This document shows, one piece after another, positions 6,360-13,631 of a stretch of DNA of 17,414 bases. The notes under the pieces were generated by a model. The model was not told the DNA's origin, did no database searches, and saw only the letters and a program-made list of their open reading frames with translations. The position numbers and the translations under genes are program-made. Each line of letters begins with the position of its first letter. Positions within the stretch are counted from its first letter, which is position 1. The stretch lies in NCBI GenBank assembly GCA_937889795.1, contig CALBZH010000500.1:1-17414 (forward strand), read 5' to 3'. Source of the stretch: an uncultured Syntrophobacteraceae bacterium (GTDB taxonomy: Bacteria > Desulfobacterota > Syntrophobacteria > Syntrophobacterales > Syntrophobacteraceae).

Positions 6360-9326
6360 TTAAGGAACCCTTATCGCCACCTGATTATTCTGCTCGGAGG
6401 TCTCTTGGTTCCTGTTGCTGTAGTCCAGCACCGCGATAAGGTAATTGCTGGAAACGAGGGACCTTCGACATTGGAAGCTCAAGGTCTGAGTCTGATCAGG
6501 AGAGAGGGCGGCAAAGACCTTTCTCGTGACAAGGCTGCCCAGCTTCTGGCCATCCGTCGACTGATAGAATGCGACATAACTCGCCACGGAGCTGACAGAG
6601 CCCTCGTTTTGGATTGACAAGGAGCCCGTAAGCAGCGATCCAGAAACCGTCAGATTGGTCCAGGACCCCGTGATATCCGGCCCATCCGGCCCATCCGATC
6701 CTCCGGTGGTCTGCAGTGCCGAAGTCGTCTTGGGAACGAGAACCGCCACCTGATTGTTCAGCTCCGAGCTCTCCTTGATCTGCCCGAGGTAATCCAACAC
6801 CGCAATGATGGACTGTCCTGAAAGCGCGGACTTGGTGTACTTGAAGCTCAGGCTATGAGCCTGGCCGGCCGCAAGAGAGGACAAAGCCATTCTCCCAACT
6901 CCCGAGCCGAGGGTCTTTCCGTCCGCCGACAGGTAGAAAGCCACGTAAAAGGCACCGGATGCGACCGTTCCCGAGTTGCGAACCTCCAATGAGCCGGTTG
7001 CGGTTGAATTGGAATACGTGAAGGACTTCCACGTTCCGGCAAGGTCCGGACCAATCACGTTGTTGACGCTGACAACGCATGTATCGCTGTTTTGTAGACC
7101 AGCGCAGTCCGTAACGGTTAGCCTGAAAGTAAGCGACGAGCCTGAAGATCCCACCTGAGGGGCCCCAAAGGCCGCCACGGCGTTTGTCGTAGAGGTCAGA
7201 AACGAGGCGGTCGGACCGCCTATCTGTGCCCATCGATAGGTCGAGATCCCATCATCGGGGTCAGTCGAATCGGTCCCGTCCAGTGTGACAAAAGTCCCCT
7301 CGGAGACGGACTGATCCTGCCCTGCGTTGGCCTTCGGGGCGGCGTTTACATTGGCTACATTCACGATCTTTTGTGCCGTTGACTTCAGGCCCCCCTTGTC
7401 CGTTACCGTGAGCTCGAACGTGAAGGATGTCCCGCTCAGACCCACCGAAGGGGCCGTGAAGGTGGCATAGGCAGTGCTGGCGTTGGCCAGGGGGATGGTG
7501 GGCCCAACTTCCTTGACCCACCTGTAAGACGCGACCCCGTCATCGGGGTCCGCAGACGCGGAGCCGTCCAGTCTGACGCTCGCTCCTTCGGAGACCGTAA
7601 TCGTGCTTGCACCGACATTGGCCGTCGGAGGCTGGTTGACCCAGGTCGTGTTGACGATGCAGGTGTCGGAAGCGGTTGCCCCTGCGTTGTCGGTGACAGT
7701 CAACCGAAATGTAAGGGCCGCTCCACCCGTGCCGACATTCGGACTCGTGAAGGTCGGTCTTGCCGCGGTGGTGCTCGAGAGGGTGACGGTGGGTCCCGCG
7801 GCTTGCGTCCAACTGTAGGAGGCGATCCTACCATCAGGATCGCTGGAATTGGACCCGTTGAGGGTGACGGTCCTTCCCTCCTGGACGGTCTGGTCCGGGC
7901 CCGCATCGGCGACCGGCGACTTGTTGGCGCTCGCTTTAAAGGCGGCGGAAAGGGTGCGATTTGCCGTCACATTGGTGAAGGAATACGTGGTGACCGCTCC
8001 GACCGAAGTCCCGTCGACCAGCACCCTGTCTATCTGGTATCCCGACGAGGGTGTAATGGTGAATGAGCGACTTGCCCCATGCGTGACGCTGACACTTCCG
8101 GAGGGGTTGATGGTTCCGTTGGAAGAAGCGCTCACAGCAATGGTGTATGTCTTGAGGGCGAAGGTCGCGCTGATGGTATGGTTGGCATTGACGTTGGTGA
8201 ACGAGTAGCTTGTGACCGCGCCGACTGAGACATTGTCAACCTTGACATCAGAAATCACGTAGCCCGTGTTCGGGGTGATCGTGAACGTCCGCGACGCACC
8301 AACCGCCACCGCAATGGTGCCGGAGGGCGAAATGGAACCGCCGGACGGGGCGGTCACCGTGATGGCATAAGTCTGCGCGGTACTCGGGGAGAAAGTCGCG
8401 CTGAGGGTGTGATTGGCTGAGACGTTCGTGAACTGGTAACTGGAGACGGCACCCACGGAGACATTGTCGACTCTGACATCCGCGATTCTGTAACCCGAGC
8501 TCGGAGTGATGGTGAAGGTCCGAGAGCCTCCGGCTGCAACGGCAATGGTGCCGGATGGTGAGATGGTGCCGTTTGTTGGGGTCGTCACGGAGATCGCATA
8601 GGTCTGAGCGGTCCCGGGCTCGAATGCGGCCACAACTCTCGTCTTCGTACTCAAGCCGCTTACAGTATAGGTCGACGCCGACGACGTGGATACAACATCC
8701 GTCCGTGCGACACCATTGACACTCAGCCCGACCAGCTTGTAGCCGGTGCTCGGCGTAATGGTGAATGTCACGCTGTTGCCATTTTGAACAAAAAAGTCCC
8801 CGCTGGGGGCGATCGTCCCGCCGGTTCCCGCTGATGCCGTGACCGGATGACAGAGGATCTCGTTCGAGAAGGCACTTTCCTTCTCGCTGCTGTCATAAGC
8901 AGTTGCGGCAACGTAACGGGAAGCTGCCGGGTCCAGGTCCATGGTGCCTGTCGTCCCGGTGCCGGAAAACCTGACGCTGGTGAGGTAGGTGCCGCTTTGC
9001 ACCCCCTGGTACAACTTGTAGCCCGCAACCGAGCCGGTGCTCGCATTCCATTGGAATTTAACCGCGACAGCATTGGCGTTTGACGCGAATCCGAATACCA
9101 GAGCGAGCCCTGCCAATATGGCGGTCAAAGCCCTGGGGAGCGTCACTGATTCAGGAAACGTCCTCCCGGCGGATAATCGTTTCTTGGCGTGGGGAAACAG
9201 GGGGAAATCTGAAGTGGTGCTTGCGGAGAAGAGTGAAGTAAAAACGGAGATACTGCTGACAAGCCACAACCGTAAGCGGTGAAAGCATCCCATTGGATCT
9301 TTCACCCCATGATAAACCTCTGGCAT
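6360..9326 (-). CDS. Large modular exported protein with FnIII-like, InlB-type, PKD/Ig-like and CARDB-like domains
   Basis: A 988-residue repeat protein, probably secreted or surface-attached and used for adhesion or matrix interaction (inference). Order: N-terminal hydrophobic segments at about 20-35 and 64-84 (the second ends ASNANA, a good signal peptidase site); an FnIII-like region at 86-158; four InlB-type repeats at 162-464, each with ISPSGTI, SRTFTITPSSGY and a final AxF; three PKD/Ig-like domains at 469-757, each with AGPDQTV, DGSxSxDPDDG, YRW and FRLTVTD; and two CARDB-like domains at 759-866 and 882-988, each ending AVLDYxxxxxESSExNNQVA. There is no LPXTG or PEP-CTERM sorting tail. 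ATG 9326 has a strong GAGGAGG 8 bases upstream. GTG 9146 would put the signal peptide right at the N-terminus but has only a distant GGGAGG. The gene converges on the GlrR-like gene. Confidence 0.9.
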   Translation of the reverse strand: MPEVYHGVKDPMGCFHRLRLWLVSSISVFTSLFSASTTSDFPLFPHAKKRLSAGRTFPESVTLPRALTAILAGLALVFGFASNANAVAVKFQWNASTGSVAGYKLYQGVQSGTYLTSVRFSGTGTTGTMDLDPAASRYVAATAYDSSEKESAFSNEILCHPVTASAGTGGTIAPSGDFFVQNGNSVTFTITPSTGYKLVGLSVNGVARTDVVSTSSASTYTVSGLSTKTRVVAAFEPGTAQTYAISVTTPTNGTISPSGTIAVAAGGSRTFTITPSSGYRIADVRVDNVSVGAVSSYQFTNVSANHTLSATFSPSTAQTYAITVTAPSGGSISPSGTIAVAVGASRTFTITPNTGYVISDVKVDNVSVGAVTSYSFTNVNANHTISATFALKTYTIAVSASSNGTINPSGSVSVTHGASRSFTITPSSGYQIDRVLVDGTSVGAVTTYSFTNVTANRTLSAAFKASANKSPVADAGPDQTVQEGRTVTLNGSNSSDPDGRIASYSWTQAAGPTVTLSSTTAARPTFTSPNVGTGGAALTFRLTVTDNAGATASDTCIVNTTWVNQPPTANVGASTITVSEGASVRLDGSASADPDDGVASYRWVKEVGPTIPLANASTAYATFTAPSVGLSGTSFTFELTVTDKGGLKSTAQKIVNVANVNAAPKANAGQDQSVSEGTFVTLDGTDSTDPDDGISTYRWAQIGGPTASFLTSTTNAVAAFGAPQVGSSGSSLTFRLTVTDCAGLQNSDTCVVSVNNVIGPDLAGTWKSFTYSNSTATGSLEVRNSGTVASGAFYVAFYLSADGKTLGSGVGRMALSSLAAGQAHSLSFKYTKSALSGQSIIAVLDYLGQIKESSELNNQVAVLVPKTTSALQTTGGSDGPDGPDITGSWTNLTVSGSLLTGSLSIQNEGSVSSVASYVAFYQSTDGQKLGSLVTRKVFAALSPDQTQTLSFQCRRSLVSSNYLIAVLDYSNRNQETSEQNNQVAIRVP
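7935..8843 (-). repeat. Four tandem InlB-type coding repeats
   Basis: The second and third units are near-copies at DNA level with a 231-bp (77-residue) period: GAGACATTGTC occurs at 8227 and 8458 on the plus strand, with long matching flanks. The first and fourth units are more diverged and vary slightly in length. The similarity implies recent duplication, and the region is prone to copy-number change. Confidence 0.85.
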
Positions 9327-9922
9327 GAAGCCCCCCTCCTCATTGGCGACGGTGTTGATCGGATTTTCTCAGAAGCTGCTCACGTGCTCAAGGAATCAGC
9401 CCGAGATCGAAAATGCGCGGATCTCGGCGCTTTGCCCCTCCCTTAAGACGTGACGACCCCCAACTCTTGGAAACTATCCGTGCAAACGAGATGCCATGCT
9501 TAAGTCCTTGACGGCTAACGATTTGCATCGACAACGGACGAATGAGTTGTATTCGACAACGTGCATGAGTGTATGGTTTTGACTGCAGTTCGAACGCATC
9601 CATGGCAATTCCTTTGGCCGGAATGCATCGTGGATCCCTGGTCAGAGCAAGGGTTTTCCAGAACCTGGGCCTGGAGCGTGCGGATGCCGTGCTGCTTGCG
9701 GGCTCAACCGTTCGCTGCGATGTGCGCGTGCTCGAAGAAAGCGCGATTGAAGGTCTTAGTAACGCCGTAGGGTCAGCTAGATGTTTAGGATGATTCGGGT
9801 GTGCAAGTCAAATGCATTTTTCACGCATCACCCGGGGGAGCCGGCATGTTAACCTCATATATTCATCGGGTTGCATGGATCTGCTCATGCAGGATGAGGC
9901 TGAAAACAATCGAGGGGGTGTG
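9327..9922. other. Non-coding spacer with a small hairpin in the leader of the large exported-protein gene
   Basis: About 600 bp without a supportable gene. The promoter of the 988-residue protein must be here. An inverted repeat CCGAGATC (9401-9408) and GATCTCGG (9420-9427) with an 11-nt spacer lies about 75-100 bp upstream of the ATG; read on the minus strand it is preceded by GGGGCAAAGC. TCGACAACG occurs twice (9528-9536 and 9553-9561). Short reading frames around 9561-9793 on the plus strand lack a ribosome site and recognisable features, so I do not call them. Confidence 0.4.
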
Positions 9923-10270
9923 TCAGGAGCCAACACGCTTGACCTTCCAGCCCCGCGCTTGCAGCAGTTCAATCACCGCTTCTCGGTGATCCCCCTGGAT
10001 TTCGATCGTGTCGGATTTCACGGTGCCTCCCGCGCCACACCTGGCCTTGAGCTGTTTGGCGAGGTCTTTCAGTGCGGCGGTGTCGAGGGGGGCGCCCGTG
10101 ATCACCGTCACCCCCTTGCCCTTTCGCCCTTTTGTTTCGCGTGCCACCCTCACGACGCCATCGCCCCTGGGAGATAGCGGTTTTCCATGACAACCGCATT
10201 CGGAGATCGGCCGTCCGCACAAAGGGCACATCCTACCGTGCTCGGTCGAGTAAACAACCCCGCCGTTCAT
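9923..10270 (-). CDS. yciH: SUI1/eIF1-like translation factor YciH
   Basis: A 115-residue member of the bacterial SUI1/YciH family, related to eIF1, which binds the small ribosomal subunit and is thought to affect initiation fidelity (family knowledge). The signature is clear: GDGVVRVARETKGRKGKGVTV followed by AKQLKARCGAGGTVK, then DTIEIQGDHR and the end GWKVKRVGS. Both the KGRKGKGV and CGAGGTVK wordings match E. coli YciH closely. The N-terminus VVYSTEHGR is also typical; after it come four cysteines (CPLCGRPISECGC, C15, C18, C25, C27), a possible zinc site that E. coli lacks but many other bacteria have. The ATG has GGGAGGGAG upstream. It starts 28 bp after grdA ends, on the same strand, so it is likely the last gene of the grd transcript. 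Confidence 0.95.
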   Translation of the reverse strand: MNGGVVYSTEHGRMCPLCGRPISECGCHGKPLSPRGDGVVRVARETKGRKGKGVTVITGAPLDTAALKDLAKQLKARCGAGGTVKSDTIEIQGDHREAVIELLQARGWKVKRVGS

Positions 10271-10298
10271 TGCGTTTTCTCCCTCCCAAAGGTTTCGA

Positions 10299-10769
10299 TC
10301 ACGCCGAGAGCCCGGCGCTCCTTCTCACTTCCGCCAGCCTCTTCCCGATTGCATCCGTGTCGACAATCAACTCCATGAATCCCGCCTGCTGTTCGTACAC
10401 TTCCGCGGGAACGGCTGCTTTTACCTCAGGCTCCAAAATGTGGTAAACGGGGAGTCTCAACGAGACTCCCGCCAATGGACCCGCAAACCCGGGGTCGCCG
10501 ACGGTCACAGTTCGAGCCGCGATCTCGGCCAGATCCATGTTTGCCGACCCCAAAACCACCACCAGGTTTTCGGCTCCGGTCTCCTCGACCAGCTTCTTGA
10601 TGGCGGCCTGGTTTTCCGAGTCCATGGCACCCGCGGACGTTCAGACGAAGCACTCGGTTACGGAATAGATGACCTCAGCGCCGGCAGCCGTCAGACATGC
10701 GGCGATTGCCGGAGCCGGGACCCCATCACGCTCCCCGAAGATGACAACCCGTTTTCCTCTAAAATCCAT
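10299..10769 (-). CDS. grdA: Glycine/sarcosine/betaine reductase component A, selenoprotein GrdA (in-frame UGA = Sec)
   Basis: A 156-residue selenoprotein that a standard translation splits in two. The first part starts at ATG 10769 (AAAGGAGA upstream) with [16 protein letters not shown] and runs to TECFV. The UGA at 10643-10641 follows; the frame then continues [11 protein letters not shown] to the end. This is the GrdA layout: C40-x-x-U43 in ECFVU, then the [27 protein letters not shown] block and EQxGxME. Length and Sec position match the family (about 158 residues, Sec at about 44). GrdA carries the Se-carboxymethyl intermediate from component B to component C and is re-reduced by thioredoxin (established). 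It is the fourth gene of the operon, 31 bp after grdC. Function needs the SelA/SelB/SelC/SelD machinery, which is not in this window. Confidence 0.95.
10620..10643 (-). promoter_or_regulatory. grdA selenocysteine UGA and possible bSECIS hairpin
   Basis: The UGA is at 10643-10641. Directly after it GTCC (10638-10635) can pair with GGAC (10623-10620), with an inner GC/GC pair closing a GGGU loop and a CAU bulge. A competing pairing (TCCG with CGGA a few bases later) exists. The UGA assignment is firm from protein conservation; the exact SECIS fold is uncertain, and its loop is closer to the UGA than in E. coli. Confidence 0.5.
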
Positions 10770-10800
10770 GAGACCAGTCTCCTTTCTTTCGCATGCCGCT

Positions 10801-12249
10801 TCATCGCGCTCTCGGGTTCTTCTCGAGAAGGAAGGACAAGCCGTCAGACAGCTGGGACATTCGTCCCAGAAAAAGACTTCCTTTCGCCAGGAACATGGCG
10901 TTTTCAATCTTGCCGGCCTTGATGTCCCCAATGGCATGTCCCAAGAAAGGAACCGCCGCGGGGATATGCCCCTGCGTCGGAGCGAAGCCGGGCATTCCAC
11001 GACTGGCGACAAACGCGTCGATTCCCGAGCGGTCGATTTCCTTGCGCAGGACGGCCAAGGCGGCAATCATTCGGTAGTTGTTGAGCGGCACGTTGCCGCT
11101 TCCCGATGGAACAGTGACCTCTGGGTTATGCAACTCGGTGGCATATCTGTCAATGTCAGTGACCTTCTTGCCGATTCGGTCCAGTGGATTCAGCACCAGC
11201 GCCTCCATGATCTGTTGCTGGGACGATCCAGACCCGATGGTGTGTCTGCCGATGCTGTCGAGCCGGATGATCGGAGTCTCGCCATCGTCTTCGGTGACGA
11301 GGAAAGCGATTGCTCCAAGCACATCTTCCAGGATGGGTAGGTTGTGTGCCACATGCCCCTTGAATTTCATCCCGAGCTTGGCCAGGCATCCGCCACCGAC
11401 GACAGCGACTCGCTTGAAGACCCCGGCTTTGATCAGGCTGGCTGCGTGCAAGATGGCGTAAACCGGTCCCACGCAGAACGCCTTGATGTCGCACCCCGTC
11501 GCGTGGATGCACCCGCACATCTCGCCAATGGCCTTGGCGATACTGCCTCCCCCCCGGTTGTAGCGGTCGCCGACGGCCTCTTCCGAGCAGCTCAAAACAA
11601 AGTCAATGTCTTCTGCAGTGCCGTCTGCGTGGGTCAGGAGATGTTGCAGAGCCAATGCGCCGGAAGCCTTGGTCATGAGGTTTTCGAGCAGAATGGGGGC
11701 CGTAAGCGATTCGTCCTGGTCATGATGCCGGTGAATGCAACCGATGATCCGCCCTGCGTGATACAGGGGCAGAGATCCTTGGGTTGCGATCTTTTCCAGG
11801 ATTCGTTCGATCGCGATGCCGGGCAGGATTCGCTTTTCAAGATCCGTTCGGTTCTGGAATGGACTTCCCTCCACAGCTTCCAGGAAACCGGGGGCGGTCT
11901 CCGTGTCCAGCCACACAAGGTCGAATTCGTCCGCGGCCTTCAAGAGCCCGATGAAAGTCCGTTCGGAGACGATCTCTCCGAACGGTCCTGAAGGGGATGC
12001 CCCTTCGATGGGGTGGTCGGTCCAGGGAGGGTCGATATCGTTCAGTCGGTCTGGATGGAGATTGCCGATGAACACCTGGTTGGGCGGGTAGGCCACCGCT
12101 TGGTCAAACGATCGCAGATGCGCCTCGATCGATGCCAGAACGGGCTCCCCGCCCCCGGCGATCTCGCGGGTCGGTTTCGATCCATACCGCACGAAGCTCG
12201 GTGCGTGAACGAGAACGCACGCCGTTGCCTTCACAATGGGATCGGCCAT
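10801..12249 (-). CDS. grdC: Glycine/sarcosine/betaine reductase component C subunit GrdC
   Basis: A 482-residue protein, a little shorter than typical GrdC (about 515). N-terminal landmarks of the family are [19 protein letters not shown] and [19 protein letters not shown]. The C-terminal half is ketoacyl synthase III-like: [47 protein letters not shown] and [13 protein letters not shown]. GrdC pairs with GrdD to take the acetyl group from GrdA and release acetyl phosphate (established). I chose ATG 12249, which has GAAGGAGA upstream; the ATG ten codons earlier (12279) has no ribosome site and adds an Arg-rich stretch that does not look like the family. It lies 56 bp after grdB. The partner gene grdD is not next to it, which is unusual. 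Confidence 0.92.
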   Translation of the reverse strand: MADPIVKATACVLVHAPSFVRYGSKPTREIAGGGEPVLASIEAHLRSFDQAVAYPPNQVFIGNLHPDRLNDIDPPWTDHPIEGASPSGPFGEIVSERTFIGLLKAADEFDLVWLDTETAPGFLEAVEGSPFQNRTDLEKRILPGIAIERILEKIATQGSLPLYHAGRIIGCIHRHHDQDESLTAPILLENLMTKASGALALQHLLTHADGTAEDIDFVLSCSEEAVGDRYNRGGGSIAKAIGEMCGCIHATGCDIKAFCVGPVYAILHAASLIKAGVFKRVAVVGGGCLAKLGMKFKGHVAHNLPILEDVLGAIAFLVTEDDGETPIIRLDSIGRHTIGSGSSQQQIMEALVLNPLDRIGKKVTDIDRYATELHNPEVTVPSGSGNVPLNNYRMIAALAVLRKEIDRSGIDAFVASRGMPGFAPTQGHIPAAVPFLGHAIGDIKAGKIENAMFLAKGSLFLGRMSQLSDGLSFLLEKNPRAR

Positions 12250-12305
12250 GAGTCGTCTCCTTCGGGCCTGCCTTTCCACCTGTCGGGTTAGCGTTGGCTG
12301 CCTGC

Positions 12306-13619
12306 TCAGTCACCGAAAACCGTCTGTCCATCAATCCCCGTCTGCAGGGCTTCGAGAGCTTTTTCAACCAGCTTTCGTCGCAGCGCTTTCTCCTTGTCGG
12401 GTGTCCGGGTCGGGTCGCCCAAAGGATGTGGAATGGCTATGGCGGGCACGATCCTGTTGGCGCCCACGGTCTTGGAAATGGGCACGATCGTACACACGTG
12501 CACCGCGGGAATCCCCGCTCTCTCGATTTCTTTTGCCATCGTTGCCCCGCAACGCGTACACGTCCCTCACGTCGAGCTGATGATGACGGCCTGGACTCCG
12601 TCGCGGATGAGGTCTTTGGCGATCTCCTGGGCAAATCCCTTCGCGCTGGCGACCGCGGTACCGTTGCCTACCGTTGCATAGTAGTACGGGTAGAGCTTCC
12701 CGATGATTCCCTCCCGTTCGAGGTCGCGCATGACATCCAAGGGGAGGACCCGGTGCGGGTCCGCGTTGACGTAGGTGGGATCGTAACCGCCGTGGGCCGT
12801 CTCGTGCGACCGGGGGCTCAGGGCGTCCAGCGAGCCGATGTCGTACCTCCCATAACGGCTGGCACTGGAGGATTCGATATGGTCGGGATTTCCTTTGGGA
12901 ACGATGCCCCCGCTCGTGATCAATGCGACGGTTGCCGCGGTCATGTCCTCGATCGGCGGTAGCGGTGCCACCCGGTCAAAGGCGGGGAGGGGGTACTCGG
13001 TGGTGAAGGGCTCCCCTTTGAGCTTGCGAAGCAGCATGCTCACGGCACGTACGGCACCCGTTTCCGCGGCAAAGTAATTTCTGCGAATGCCGCGGGGCAG
13101 AACGCCTTCCTCGGCTGGTGGGCCCAACGGGATGCTTCCGGCAAGCTTCAATCCAATGCGCGCCATCCGTTCGGCGGCCTCTCTCATGCCAAGCGCGGTC
13201 GCGGCCGTTTCGACAATGGTGATCGATCTCCGATACAGGTCGACCCCGGGGTTTTCGCGGAACATGCCGGTGACGGCCGGGATATTCAGCGCATCGGCGA
13301 CGAGGCCGCAGACAGTCCCGCAGGCGACACCATAACGTCCCGCGTTGAAAGCAGGACCGGCCAGCACCAGGTCCGGCTCGAAGCCTTGGATCAAAGCCAG
13401 CACCGTTTCCGCGGCCAGTTCAGGGTGCTCACTGAAATAGTCGTCCCCGCAGACGACGGTCCCCACGATCTCCGCCTCCTCACCCAGAAGCTGCTGAAAA
13501 AGGGCTCCGGGACCGACGGGTCCCACTTTCCCGAAAGGCTCCGTGCGGGCCTTGTCCTCGCCGCCGACTTGCCCGAAAAACTGGTTCAGGTAATGGACCA
13601 CTCTCGTTTTCGTGCCCAT
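12306..13619 (-). CDS. grdB: Glycine/sarcosine/betaine reductase component B selenoprotein GrdB (in-frame UGA = Sec)
   Basis: A 437-residue selenoprotein that standard translation stops at residue 350. The first part starts MGTKTRVVHYLNQFFGQVGGEDKA and contains AGPAFNAGRYGVACG and LITSGGIVPKGNPDHIESS. It ends VQAVIISST just before UGA (12569-12567). The same frame continues GTCTRCGATMAKEIERAG, then CTIVPISKTVGANRIVPAIAIPHPLGDP and DGQTVFGD. This gives U351-G-T-C354-T-R-C357, the UxxCxxC redox motif of GrdB and its paralogues GrdF (sarcosine) and GrdH (betaine); Sec position and length match (established). With GrdE it forms component B, where Sec attacks the Schiff-base-activated substrate and releases ammonia (or methylamine/trimethylamine). 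The substrate cannot be settled by eye. It begins 12 bp after grdE ends. Confidence 0.96.
12540..12569 (-). promoter_or_regulatory. grdB selenocysteine UGA and bSECIS hairpin
   Basis: UGA at 12569-12567. Twelve bases later a perfect 6-bp stem forms: CGTTGC (12554-12549) with GCAACG (12545-12540), around a GGG loop (12548-12546). A short stem with a G-containing apical loop about 18 nt after the UGA fits bacterial SECIS elements read by SelB (family knowledge). Confidence 0.7.
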
Positions 13620-13631
13620 GAGATCCTCCGA

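Noticed and set aside
9380..9470. Definite c-di-GMP-I (GEMM) riboswitch call
   Set aside because: Only a GCAAAGC element and one stem resemble it; the first helix with its GNRA loop is missing.
9561..9793. Small plus-strand ORFs in the long spacer
   Set aside because: No ribosome site, no recognisable protein features, and several overlapping frames of similar length.
10641..11066. Upstream extension of grdA to an ATG at 11066
   Set aside because: The extra 99 codons overlap grdC in another frame; the GrdA N-terminus and a good ribosome site fix the start at 10769.
12306..12539. Separate small gene downstream of a truncated grdB, or a grdB pseudogene
   Set aside because: The sequence between the UGA and this ATG is conserved in frame (GTCTRCGAT), so it is one selenoprotein gene. 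The same applies to 10299-10625 in grdA.
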